Source: Verrucomicrobiota bacterium (lineage in GTDB: Bacteria > Verrucomicrobiota > Verrucomicrobiia > Limisphaerales > UBA9464). Taken from it: a stretch of 53,012 nt of DNA. Location of the stretch: assembly GCA_947471985.1 (NCBI GenBank), contig CANIZL010000003.1:64747-117758 (forward strand), in the 5' to 3' direction. Position 1 is the first letter of the stretch; every line of letters starts with the position of its first letter. The notes below the pieces were generated by a model. The model was not told where the DNA came from. It saw only the letters and a list, made by a program, of their open reading frames with translations, and ran no database searches. The position numbers were made by a program, and so were the translations under genes. Shown one piece after another: positions 27,521-35,622 of the stretch.

Positions 27521-28240
27521 ATGGCAGCTTACTTGCATCCTTGGCCGGAAACGGTGGCTACCGGTGAATTTCGGGAGGCCGAATCGGAACCGGCGCGAGC
27601 CTTGGCGGCTGATGAGCCCCGTGGCCGGGTTGCGGTGATCGATACTTTGAAAAACCACGACGCCCACGCGGCCGATGCGTTGGCTGCGAATGATGACGGT
27701 CCCTTGATGGCTCGAATAGCTGCAGGGGATGCGGAGGCGTTTGCGACCTTTTACGATCGCCATTCGTCGCTGTTTTTTGGCCTCGCCTGTCGCATTTTGG
27801 GCGACGAGCAGGAGGCGGAGGACGTCGTGCAGGAGGCTTGTGTGAGTTTATGGGAACGGGCGCCACAGTACGATGCGTCGTTGGGCCGGCCCTTGAGTTG
27901 GGCGACGACCATTCTGCGCAACCGGGCCATTGACCGACATCGGGCACGCGTCCGGCGGGCGGCGGTTTTCACTCCCGTGGACGAAACGCGGGATTTGCCG
28001 GCCCCGCTGCCGGAACTGCGAGCGCCACCGGCGACGGACCTGGCGGACACGGCGACGCTGGTACGACAGACTCTGCTCCATCTGCCGGGACCCCAACAGG
28101 CGGCTTTGGAAATGGCTTATTTTGGTGGGCTCACCCACTTGGAGATTTCGCAACAATTGGCGGTGCCCTTGGGCACCATCAAGGCCCGGATACGCCGCGG
28201 CCTGCTCGCCTTGCGCGACACGCTGGAGGGACGTCTATGA
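27521..28240 (+). CDS. ECF-type RNA polymerase sigma factor
   Basis: Region 2 reads FATFYDRHSSLFFGLACRIL, then DEQEAEDVVQEACVSLW and TILRNRAIDRHRAR. Region 4 reads LPGPQQAALEMAYFGGLTHLEISQQLAVPLGTIKARIRRGL with an intact helix-turn-helix. This is a SigK/RpoE-like ECF factor. The start is uncertain. I use the ATG at 27521 (MAAYLHPW), while an ATG at 27410, a GTG near 27638 or an ATG at 27708 are possible; no option has a clear Shine-Dalgarno. The gene ends in a 4-nt ATGA overlap with the cupin anti-sigma gene, so the pair is translationally coupled. The likely targets are itself and the divergent DUF4331 gene; that is an inference from gene order. Confidence 0.87.
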   Translation: MAAYLHPWPETVATGEFREAESEPARALAADEPRGRVAVIDTLKNHDAHAADALAANDDGPLMARIAAGDAEAFATFYDRHSSLFFGLACRILGDEQEAEDVVQEACVSLWERAPQYDASLGRPLSWATTILRNRAIDRHRARVRRAAVFTPVDETRDLPAPLPELRAPPATDLADTATLVRQTLLHLPGPQQAALEMAYFGGLTHLEISQQLAVPLGTIKARIRRGLLALRDTLEGRL

Positions 28241-28929
28241 AATGCCTTGAACTGCAGGAATTGTTCGCCTTGGAAGCCCTGGGCGTTTTGGATCGCGTGG
28301 AGCAGGCCAAGTTGAAGGCGCTGGTGGAGGCCGATCCGGATGCGGCGGCCGAACTTCCCGCGTGGCGGGATGCGGTGGCCGCGTTTGCGATGGCGGCGAC
28401 GTCCCGCCGCCGGGCCCCGGCGTATCTCCGGGAAAGGATCCTTACGCGGATCCGGCAGACGCCCCAAGTGCGCCCCGCCGCCCCGTCGCCATCGGTTCCG
28501 GCGGCGCCCCAATCTGCCCCGGATTCGGCGTCGGGCCCGGAGGTTCCGCCGTCGCCGGAGATCGGGGAAGGGCGGGCGCTGCTGACCTTCGGCTACGACG
28601 CGACCGCGAAATGGCTGCCGGTACCGGGAGTCCCGGGAGCTCGAGTCCGGCTGCTCGCGGTGAACCAGCCGCAGGGATATCGGATATCGGTGGTCGAATT
28701 GGCGCCGGGAGCCTCCTTTCCGTCGCACCATCACGGAACGGGCCCGGAGGATTTGTTCCTGCTGTCGGGCGATTTGGTCACGGAAGGTCGGACCCTGGGC
28801 CCGGGCGACCACTTTCATGCCGACCCCGGTACAGATCATCAAAGATTGACCAGCCCAAGTGGTTGTCGGGCGATGATCGTGGAGCCGGTGACCGGCCCCC
28901 AATATCTGGAAGCCGCCGTGGCTCGTTGA
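28237..28929 (+). CDS. Cupin-containing anti-sigma factor, ChrR-like
   Basis: Residues 1-75 (LFALEALGVLDRVEQAKL, then LVEADPDAAAELPAWRD) resemble the sigma-binding N-terminus of RskA-type anti-sigma factors. They lack the HxxxCxxC zinc motif of classical ChrR. A Pro/Ala/Ser linker (about 77-110) leads to a ChrR-type cupin. Its candidate metal ligands are H164 and H166 in HHHGTGPE, E171, and H201 about 30 residues later. The E-to-H spacing matches what I recall of ChrR. The protein probably holds the ECF factor inactive until the metal or oxidant state changes; in Rhodobacter the cue is singlet oxygen. It overlaps the sigma gene by 4 nt. Confidence 0.83.
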   Translation: MKCLELQELFALEALGVLDRVEQAKLKALVEADPDAAAELPAWRDAVAAFAMAATSRRRAPAYLRERILTRIRQTPQVRPAAPSPSVPAAPQSAPDSASGPEVPPSPEIGEGRALLTFGYDATAKWLPVPGVPGARVRLLAVNQPQGYRISVVELAPGASFPSHHHGTGPEDLFLLSGDLVTEGRTLGPGDHFHADPGTDHQRLTSPSGCRAMIVEPVTGPQYLEAAVAR

Positions 28930-29315
28930 TTCCTGGCGCTGTCTTGGAGGTTTCGTCTGGTATCCGTTGGATGAACCCGCTTGAATCCGCGACCAATTCA
29001 ACGCCAGTGCCATTGGAAATGGGTTGCCTTAACATGGAGTCAGACCCGACGTGGCCGGTGCCGGGTACGATCGGGCTCGAATAGTCACGGGTTGGCCAAA
29101 ACTCTCCGCTTCCCTCGAGTCCGAAATTTTGGTCATTTCGGGTACGACGACGGTGGAACCGTGGGCTCTTTGGCGTCAGATCCGATGTTGGGAGGTCAAC
29201 CCGGAGTCTTCCGGCCTACCTCACGCCGATGTGAGGAGCCTATGCATCGAAGGATCGGACCGTTCCGTTGCGCCCGTTCTTGCCGCCGACAGCCGTCAAA
29301 GTTAGTCATGGCTCC
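28930..29315. other. Intergenic region without recognisable gene
   Basis: This is 386 bp between the anti-sigma gene and the PIN toxin. It contains no frame with coding character and no strong terminator. There is a weak inverted repeat of GGCCAAAA near 29093 and TTTTGGTC near 29131. It probably contains the toxin promoter. Confidence 0.4.
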
Positions 29316-29801
29316 ATGAAAGCGCGGCTTTACCTCGAAACCACCGTGCCCAGCTACCTCACGGCACGGCCCACTCGCGACCTGATCCGTGCCAGCCATC
29401 AGCAGATCACCCAAGAATGGTGGGAGCACCGGCGGAAGGATTTTGAAGTGTTCATCTCCCAGCTTGTTTTGGATGAAGCGGCGGCGGGCGATCCCTCAGC
29501 CGCCGGCCAGCGGTTGGCGATCCTCGCGGATCTGCCCTTGCTGGACCTGTCGGAGGACGTGTTTTCGCTCGCCGCCGTCTTGGTTCAAACTTTGGCACTA
29601 CCCGCCAGGGCTGCGACCGACGCTGCCCACATTGCTGTGGCGGCTGTCAACGAAATGCACTTTTTGGTGACCTGGAATTGCACCCACATTGCCAATGCGG
29701 AGATGGCGACAAAAATTCACGATGTCTGCCGCCGGCACGGATTCACTGCGCCCGTGATTTGCACTCCGGAGGAATTGATGGGAGACTGGTCCCATGATTA
29801 A
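29316..29801 (+). CDS. PIN-domain (VapC-like) toxin or nuclease
   Basis: The start is the ATG at 29316, giving MKARLYLETTVPSYLTARP; the frame extends 16 codons upstream without support. The product has 161 residues. The first strand LYLETTVPSYL carries an acidic residue (E8) where canonical PIN domains have Asp. SQLVLDEAAAGD and TDAAHIAVAAVNEMHFLVTWNCTHIAN supply the other conserved acidic and Asn positions. This text is typical of a PIN subgroup annotated as type II toxins with RNase activity. The end overlaps a small gene by 8 nt, a usual toxin-antitoxin arrangement. Whether it is an active toxin is unproven. Confidence 0.8.
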   Translation: MKARLYLETTVPSYLTARPTRDLIRASHQQITQEWWEHRRKDFEVFISQLVLDEAAAGDPSAAGQRLAILADLPLLDLSEDVFSLAAVLVQTLALPARAATDAAHIAVAAVNEMHFLVTWNCTHIANAEMATKIHDVCRRHGFTAPVICTPEELMGDWSHD

Positions 29802-29958
29802 GGATCAGGTGGTGGAGGAGGTACGCAAAGCGCGGCAGGAGCTGGCCGCACGTTGGAATTTTGACCTCAAGGCGATTTTGTCGGATGCGCGTAAACGCCA
29901 GGAGCATTCCGGCCACAAAGTCATTTCGTCTCCGGCGAAAGCGCCCAAGCCAGTCTGA
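29794..29958 (+). CDS. 54-residue partner of the PIN toxin, probable antitoxin
   Basis: I found this small gene by reading through the end of the toxin. The ATG at 29794 has GGAG 9 nt upstream, and the frame ends at the TGA at 29956-29958. The product begins MIKDQVVEEVRKARQELAA and continues WNFDLKAILSDARKRQE, then a basic tail (SSPAKAPKPV). The charged, helical first half is typical of the small partners encoded with this PIN subgroup. The gene overlaps the toxin end by 8 nt and is surely cotranscribed. It has no recognisable DNA-binding fold, so it may neutralise the toxin by direct binding. Confidence 0.72.
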   Translation: MIKDQVVEEVRKARQELAARWNFDLKAILSDARKRQEHSGHKVISSPAKAPKPV

Positions 29959-30577
29959 TTCCGTTAGTCCCTCGGTTTATACGGCCCCAAAAGTCCTGTC
30001 GGATCAATTATCCAACGTTTCAGTTTCTGACGCTGCTGCCCCCTTCTTCCCGTCGCGTGGAGTAGGCACCGCGTGATCGAGCCCCTTTATTTCGGATCCG
30101 GGAGGAGGGGACACCGTTGAACTGAAATCTAGCGCGTCGAAGCAGCGGACCGTGGGATCGCAGGGCCGCAACCGGACGCCCTCCGCTCGCCTCCGATGCG
30201 GAGGCGCTGGTTACCTTTGCCTTCGATGTCGTCCCCTACCACCCCGGCCCAAGCGAGACCCTGACCGCATCGGGCGATGCAGTTGGCGATGGTAAGTGTT
30301 TTGGGAAAGTCTCCCTCCGACATTCTCCGTCCCACCAGGGCAGGCTGAAGGAAGTAGTCGTGGCCACAGGGCTGAGCTCCGCACCCAGCCAGAACCACGA
30401 CTGAAGCCCGCCCAAGAGCCCCCGCGGCGAGGGTTGATGGCCGGTGACGCTCCGATTTAACCGGCCGATTCCGCCGGGTCATGAGTTTTGCTCATGATGA
30501 ACCGGAATGCATTGCTGACGAAATATCGTTCAATCGATTGCGGTTGATCGGTGCATGCGGCTAGGTGGGCGGCGACG
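29959..30577. other. 619-bp intergenic region with a possible gene remnant
   Basis: The region separates the toxin module from the phosphorylase-kinase-like gene. Apart from a possible kinase remnant on the minus strand (30129-30482) I find no gene. The last 100 bp must contain the promoter of the next gene; CAATCGATTG (30532-30541) is a palindrome in it. Confidence 0.4.
30129..30482 (-). pseudogene. Possible remnant of a PfkB-family carbohydrate kinase N-terminus
   Basis: The minus-strand frame contains CIARCGQGLAWAGVVGDDIE-type text. It resembles the conserved LARLGxxxAFxGxVGDDxxG segment near the N-terminus of PfkB sugar kinases, preceded by a VVVLAGCG-like first strand. The glycines of the usual GGNxAN motif are lost (TIANC), the frame stops soon after, and no catalytic C-terminal GAGD block follows. 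It could be a decayed kinase or a chance match. Confidence 0.25.
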
Positions 30578-33500
30578 ATGGATAGCCTGCTACTTCGCAC
30601 AAAACTCGACGCCTTCTATCGGGAGATCTGCGCCGTTATCATCGACAAACAGAATCCCGTCAGCGGGCTCCTGCCGGCCAGCACGGCGATCACGGTGCAC
30701 GGGAACTACCGCGATGCCTGGGTTCGGGACAATGTCTACAGCATTCTCGCCGTCTGGGGGCTGGGCTTGGCCTACCGCGGGCTCGATCACGACGATGGCC
30801 GGGGCCACGAACTGGAACAACGCACCGTTCATCTCATGCGGGGCCTCCTCCGCTCGATGATGGCCCAGGCCCACAAGGTGGAAATTTTCAAATCCTCGCG
30901 CCACCCGCGCGATGCCTTGCACGCGAAGTACGACACGGCCACCGGGGGTACCGTCGTGGGCGATTATGATTGGGGACATCTGCAGATCGATGCGACTTCG
31001 GTCTACCTGCTGACGTTGACGCAGATGATCAGTTCCGGGCTGAACATCATCTGGACCCTGGACGAGGTCGCGTTCATTCAGAATCTCGTTTACTACATCG
31101 AACGGGCCTACCGGACCCCGGACTACGGGATCTGGGAGCGCGGTGCGAAAACCAACAGCGGCAGTGTGGAACTCAATGCGAGTTCCATCGGCATGGCGCA
31201 GGCGGCCTTGGAAGCCTTGAGTGGCTTCAATCTCTTCGGCGCCCGGGGATCCCACTCGAGTGTCATCCACGTTTCGCCGGACAACATCGCCCAGTCGAAC
31301 ATCACGTTGAGTTCGATGTTGCCGCGCGAATCCAACAGCAAGGAAGTCGACGCCGCCTTGCTCAGTGTCATCGGTTACCCGGCGTTTGCCGTCTACGACG
31401 AGGCGCTTCGTGACCGGACCCGGGCCAAGATCCTCTCCACGCTCGAGGGACCGTACGGACTGAAACGGTTTCTCCGGGACGGCCACCAAACGGTTCTCGA
31501 AGACGAAGGGCGTCTGCACTACGAACAGGAGGAACTGCAACGCTTTGAAGACATTGAAAGCGAATGGCCGCTCTTCTTTGTCTATCTCTACCTCGACGGA
31601 ATCTTCCGCGGCGATGACGCCGCCGCGGCCCTTTACGAAAGCAAGCTGGAGGCGCTGACGGTCGAACAAAACGGACAAAAACTCCTCCCCGAACTTTACT
31701 ATGTTCCAAGGGAATTCATCGCGCAGGAAAAGGCGCGGCCGGGCAGCGCGAGACGACTGCCGAATGCCAATGTGCCGCTCGTCTGGGCGCAGTCGCTCTA
31801 TCTGCTCGGGCGGATGATCCGTGCGGGCGTTCTGCGCCGCGGGGACATCGATCCCCTCGGGCGTCGCCGCCACAAGCGCCCGCAGAATCCGGTCGTACAG
31901 ATCCTCTTCCTTGCCGAGGACGAAGCACTGCAGCGTGAGCTGGCTGCGCAGGGGGTGCTGACCGAAACCCTGAAAGACATCGAGCCCGTGGTCGCCTTCC
32001 TGCCGGAGGAAATCGCGCTCGCGCACGGGGCCATTGGAACCAGTGCGCGACTCGGCTTGAGCGGACGCAGCGCGCGCGCCTTGAAGAGTCTCACCACGAG
32101 CCGCTTCTATCGGCTCGACGGCGTCACCGTGGTGCCGTTGGCGTCGTTCTTCCTCGAGCGGGATTTCTTTCTCGCCTACGACATCAATTTCCTGACGCGG
32201 CGATTTGAAGGCGAACTGGCGTACCTGCACCGCAACTGGTCGGAGAAGGGGCGGCCGACGGTGACGGTGCTGCTGACGCATTCGCTGCTGAAAGGCGAAC
32301 GCAGCGCCTTCTTCTCGCTGACCCGCCGGATCGTCGAAGGGGAAATCTGTGGCATTCCAGTGCGGCAGGGCCGCGTGGTCGAGCTGCTCCCCACGGGATC
32401 TTTTGCCCGCCTCGATGGCACCCGGTGTCGCCCGGCTGCTTCGTCGTCCGTTCAGGCGCTGCTCAAACAGCCATCCCACCTTCCCACGCCCGGCAAATCC
32501 AAGCCGTTGAGCGCCCAAGCCCTGCGGGAAATCGAAGGCGCCGAAGAGCATGAGCTTTACGCCACCCTCACGACGACGGATAACCTCTACGAGCAACTGG
32601 AAATCATCGCGGCCCTGCTACCGAAGCGGGGCCTCAACGACAAGTTTGCCCTGCCCACCGGCGAGACCTCCCTCAGGGAATTGTTGCTCGAGATCTACGA
32701 AAACGCCGGCAGCATCCGGCTCTGGGCGGTGATTCGACGCGCCGCGGGCTTGCTGCATTTGGTCGATGGCGACACAGCCCTCTCCGTGGCGGCGCTGTTG
32801 GTGGCCCGGAAATCTATTCAAGTGGGTCGCGCCTACAGCGATGCCTCGCTGATCATGCATCCCATCGCGGACCATGAACTCATGGAGAAAATCCAGGCGT
32901 TCTGTCGGGATGAACGGGATCAGGTGATCACCCAGGAACTGTTGCTCTACCTCGGGCTCCTCATTCGCGCCCGGCCGGAGCTTTTCGAAGCGCTCCTCAC
33001 CGTCCGCGTTTCGCACTTGAGCGCCTTGCTGACGAGCCAGTTGGCTCGCGAACAGAGCCTGGCGCTGGATGAAGCCTATGAGTGTCTGTTGCAGCTGCCG
33101 CCTTCGGAGATCCAACGGCGATTGGAGGCCGGTCTTTCGCGGTACGCGTTGGATCACGCGCTGCCGCAAAAGCTTGAGCATTTGCGCTCCGAGGTGGGGA
33201 ATACCGCGCTGGCCTGGCGGGAGGATCTGGGACTCTCCGCCCTGCAGGAGCCTCCGGAAGGGTGGCTGGCCTTCCGCCAATACGCGGGCGTCATTGATCG
33301 TCGACCGGAGCATTTCTACAAGAACACCTTCGCGTTGTTTCGCCACGCAACCGGCATCGTCATTGGCGATCGCATGGACCGCCGCAATCGGATCGAAAGC
33401 GGCCTGGTGCTCAGTGATATGACCCCGGGAGAGCCCGCTTTTGCCCACCTCCTCGAGCACTTGCTGAACAAGGCCCAGGCGCCCGAATATCGGCAACTCT

Positions 33501-33778
33501 ACATCGAAGCCCTCCATGTTTTGTCGAGCTTCTTCCGACAGAACCCGCAATTGAAGATTCGGGACGCCTTGTGCCTGGATTCGATGATTGGCCATGCGGT
33601 GCGCCTGAATTATTTGGAAGGGCAACCCGAACACGAAGCGTGCTACGACGAGCACAAGGGCAACGCCTGGCGAGGCTTTTATGAGGCGTCGCCGCAACAG
33701 ACTTCGACGGCATTTGTTCAAGCCCTGCGGTACCTCCTTTCGCCGGGGGATTTGGCCCAGTCTCCAGTCGTGCAGTGA
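30578..33778 (+). CDS. Phosphorylase kinase alpha/beta subunit-like GH15-family protein
   Basis: The start is the ATG at 30578 (MDSLLLRTKLDAFYREIC) with AGGTGGG upstream. The product has 1066 residues. The first 450 or so form a GH15-type alpha/alpha-barrel. Its text is very close to the regulatory alpha subunit of animal phosphorylase kinase: DAWVRDNVYSILAVWGLGLA, LHAKYDT, WGHLQIDATSVYLL, LDEVAFIQNLVYYIE, GIWERG, NASSIGMAQAALEAL, SKEVDAALLSV and IESEWPLFF. GIWERG (about 185) and ESEWP (about 327) mark the glutamates of the GH15 active site. The remaining 600 residues correspond to the long C-terminal part of the eukaryotic subunit. Bacterial homologues are known but uncharacterised. No kinase catalytic subunit or glycogen gene is nearby. 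Confidence 0.85.
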   Translation: MDSLLLRTKLDAFYREICAVIIDKQNPVSGLLPASTAITVHGNYRDAWVRDNVYSILAVWGLGLAYRGLDHDDGRGHELEQRTVHLMRGLLRSMMAQAHKVEIFKSSRHPRDALHAKYDTATGGTVVGDYDWGHLQIDATSVYLLTLTQMISSGLNIIWTLDEVAFIQNLVYYIERAYRTPDYGIWERGAKTNSGSVELNASSIGMAQAALEALSGFNLFGARGSHSSVIHVSPDNIAQSNITLSSMLPRESNSKEVDAALLSVIGYPAFAVYDEALRDRTRAKILSTLEGPYGLKRFLRDGHQTVLEDEGRLHYEQEELQRFEDIESEWPLFFVYLYLDGIFRGDDAAAALYESKLEALTVEQNGQKLLPELYYVPREFIAQEKARPGSARRLPNANVPLVWAQSLYLLGRMIRAGVLRRGDIDPLGRRRHKRPQNPVVQILFLAEDEALQRELAAQGVLTETLKDIEPVVAFLPEEIALAHGAIGTSARLGLSGRSARALKSLTTSRFYRLDGVTVVPLASFFLERDFFLAYDINFLTRRFEGELAYLHRNWSEKGRPTVTVLLTHSLLKGERSAFFSLTRRIVEGEICGIPVRQGRVVELLPTGSFARLDGTRCRPAASSSVQALLKQPSHLPTPGKSKPLSAQALREIEGAEEHELYATLTTTDNLYEQLEIIAALLPKRGLNDKFALPTGETSLRELLLEIYENAGSIRLWAVIRRAAGLLHLVDGDTALSVAALLVARKSIQVGRAYSDASLIMHPIADHELMEKIQAFCRDERDQVITQELLLYLGLLIRARPELFEALLTVRVSHLSALLTSQLAREQSLALDEAYECLLQLPPSEIQRRLEAGLSRYALDHALPQKLEHLRSEVGNTALAWREDLGLSALQEPPEGWLAFRQYAGVIDRRPEHFYKNTFALFRHATGIVIGDRMDRRNRIESGLVLSDMTPGEPAFAHLLEHLLNKAQAPEYRQLYIEALHVLSSFFRQNPQLKIRDALCLDSMIGHAVRLNYLEGQPEHEACYDEHKGNAWRGFYEASPQQTSTAFVQALRYLLSPGDLAQSPVVQ

Positions 33779-34185
33779 GTCCCTGACGCGGAGACGGACT
33801 GGTTCGCCAGCGGTGGGGGAAGGTTCAAGAGTCGTAGTGGGTTTCCCGCCCCGCTGGCGGGCGCCCGGTCGTCGTCGCCGCACCGTGCGCTTTCGATTCG
33901 GGTCAGAGAATCATCCAAACAATTTATCTGACTCTCCAAGTGGACGTCCCGTAAGGCGGCCATGCTGGGGGGCATGTCACCGCAGCGCAAAGGGTCCGCC
34001 CCTCCGTCGTGTGCGCCGGCCTCCCGGCCTGCCGACGACCTCCTGCGCACACGTTTCGCGGTCTTCACGAATCGGACCGGACGATGGTTGTCGACCGTGG
34101 GCCGGGCCGAGTCGGGCGCCCAGGACGTCGCGCACCGGAACCCGGCACGATCCTTCGGTTGCGGTGGCAGTTCGACATCAACGCC
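33779..34185. repeat. Intergenic region with two long inverted repeats
   Basis: CGCCAGCGG (33805-33813) pairs with CCGCTGGCG (33851-33859), and an inner GGGAA (33817-33821) with TTCCC (33843-33847), giving one long imperfect hairpin without a T-tract. TGTGCGC (34010-34016) pairs with GCGCACA (34045-34051) around a loop rich in CGGCC. There is no convincing gene. The promoter of the apiosidase operon must lie toward the right end. Such hairpins may be mobile REP-like elements. Confidence 0.5.
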
Positions 34186-35622
34186 ATGAACTTACGTCTC
34201 TTGCTTCCCACCCGCACGCTGCCCTGGATCGCGTTGGTCGCGGCTTCGCTTTGGCCGGCGGTCGCTGCTCCGCTCCCCCGACTCAAGGTCAGCGAGAATC
34301 ACCGCTTCCTCGTTACCGAGGCCAACCAGCCGTTCTTCTGGTTGGGGGACACCACGTGGGAACTGTTCCATCGACTCAACCGGGAGGAGGCCGATCGCCT
34401 CTTGGCGGACCGGGCGGGTAAAGGGTTCACGATTCTGCAATCCGTCGCCATCGCTGAACTGGAAGGTCATACCGATCCCAACGCTTATGGACATCTGCCG
34501 CTGACCGAGCTGGATCCCACCCGTCCGGCGGTCGTGGAGGGTCCGGCCAATGACTACTGGGACCACGTGGATTACATCGTCAACCGGGCCAATTCGCTGG
34601 GGATGTATATCGGCTTTCTGCCCACGTGGGGCCGCTTTTGGCATGATACCAGCAATGGACGAAAGCCGTTCTTTACCGTGGCCAACGCGGAGGTCTATGG
34701 CGAGTGGCTGGGCCGCCGCTACAAGGACGCCGGCCTCGTCTGGATCCTGGGCGGCGATCGCAGCCTGGACACGGTCGAACAAAAGGAAATCATCCGGGCC
34801 ATGGCGCGCGGCCTTCGCAAGGGCGACGGCGGGAATCACCTGATGACGCTGCATCCTTCCGGTGGGAATGGCTCTTCCTCCTGGTTCCACGACGACGACT
34901 GGCTGGACTTCAATATGCGCCAGAATGGTCACACGGCGGAGTTCACGGGGCGTTATGACCAAACGCGCAAGGATTACGACCGCATCCCGGTGAAGCCGGT
35001 GCTGGATGGCGAGCCCATTTATGAGGATCATCCCGTCTCCTTCGATGCCAAGAAGTATGGCCACTCCCTCGCCACGGACGTGCGCCGGCCGCTGTATTGG
35101 GACCTGTTTAGCGGTGCGTTTGGTCACACCTATGGTCATCATTCGATCTGGCAGATGTGGTCGCCGGGCAAGGACCCGATTAACAATCCGCTCCTGCCGT
35201 GGTCCGAGGCCCTTAGCCAACCGGGCGCTGGCCAGATGCAGCACGCGCGCCACCTCCTCGAGTCGCGCCCCTTTCTCTCCCGCATTCCTGACGATTCCAT
35301 CGTTATCGCCGCTGCCGTACCCACGGCGGTGCCCGGGGCCGGCCGCTATCATTTCTCCGCCACGCGCGACACCGCGGGAACGTACGCGATGATTTACGTT
35401 CCGGTCGGCCGGCCGTTCAAAGTGCGCACCGAGGTCATCCAGGGTGAGGCGGTGAAAGCCTGGTGGTTCAATCCCCGTGACGGCACCGCCCGGGCCATCG
35501 GTACGTTCGCGCGGGGCGGAGTGCGCGAGTTCGTTTCGCCGGACCCCGGCGAGACCATTGATTGGGTGCTGGTTCTGGATGACGCTGCGCGAAACTATTC
35601 TCCCCCCGGAATGACCCGATGA
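34186..35622 (+). CDS. Secreted apiosidase-like glycoside hydrolase (GH140/DUF4038)
   Basis: The ATG at 34186 opens a signal peptide ([20 protein letters not shown], ending near AVAAP). The catalytic domain starts [10 protein letters not shown], then [16 protein letters not shown], the opening typical of DUF4038/apiosidase-like enzymes. Candidate catalytic residues are D191 in WILGGDR and E276 in VLDGEPIYE. These positions match the Asp and Glu of the characterised apiosidase as I recall it. A C-terminal beta domain (about 385-478, [25 protein letters not shown]) matches the usual Collagen_bind_2 partner. The enzyme should release D-apiose from pectin side chains or apiosides. It heads a run of overlapping genes that includes the D-apiose catabolic enzymes, which supports the assignment. 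Confidence 0.82.
   Translation: MNLRLLLPTRTLPWIALVAASLWPAVAAPLPRLKVSENHRFLVTEANQPFFWLGDTTWELFHRLNREEADRLLADRAGKGFTILQSVAIAELEGHTDPNAYGHLPLTELDPTRPAVVEGPANDYWDHVDYIVNRANSLGMYIGFLPTWGRFWHDTSNGRKPFFTVANAEVYGEWLGRRYKDAGLVWILGGDRSLDTVEQKEIIRAMARGLRKGDGGNHLMTLHPSGGNGSSSWFHDDDWLDFNMRQNGHTAEFTGRYDQTRKDYDRIPVKPVLDGEPIYEDHPVSFDAKKYGHSLATDVRRPLYWDLFSGAFGHTYGHHSIWQMWSPGKDPINNPLLPWSEALSQPGAGQMQHARHLLESRPFLSRIPDDSIVIAAAVPTAVPGAGRYHFSATRDTAGTYAMIYVPVGRPFKVRTEVIQGEAVKAWWFNPRDGTARAIGTFARGGVREFVSPDPGETIDWVLVLDDAARNYSPPGMTR

Noticed and set aside
30590-32596. 668-codon open frame antisense to the phosphorylase-kinase-like gene
   Set aside because: The plus-strand protein is conserved word for word with a known family; the antisense frame has no family text.
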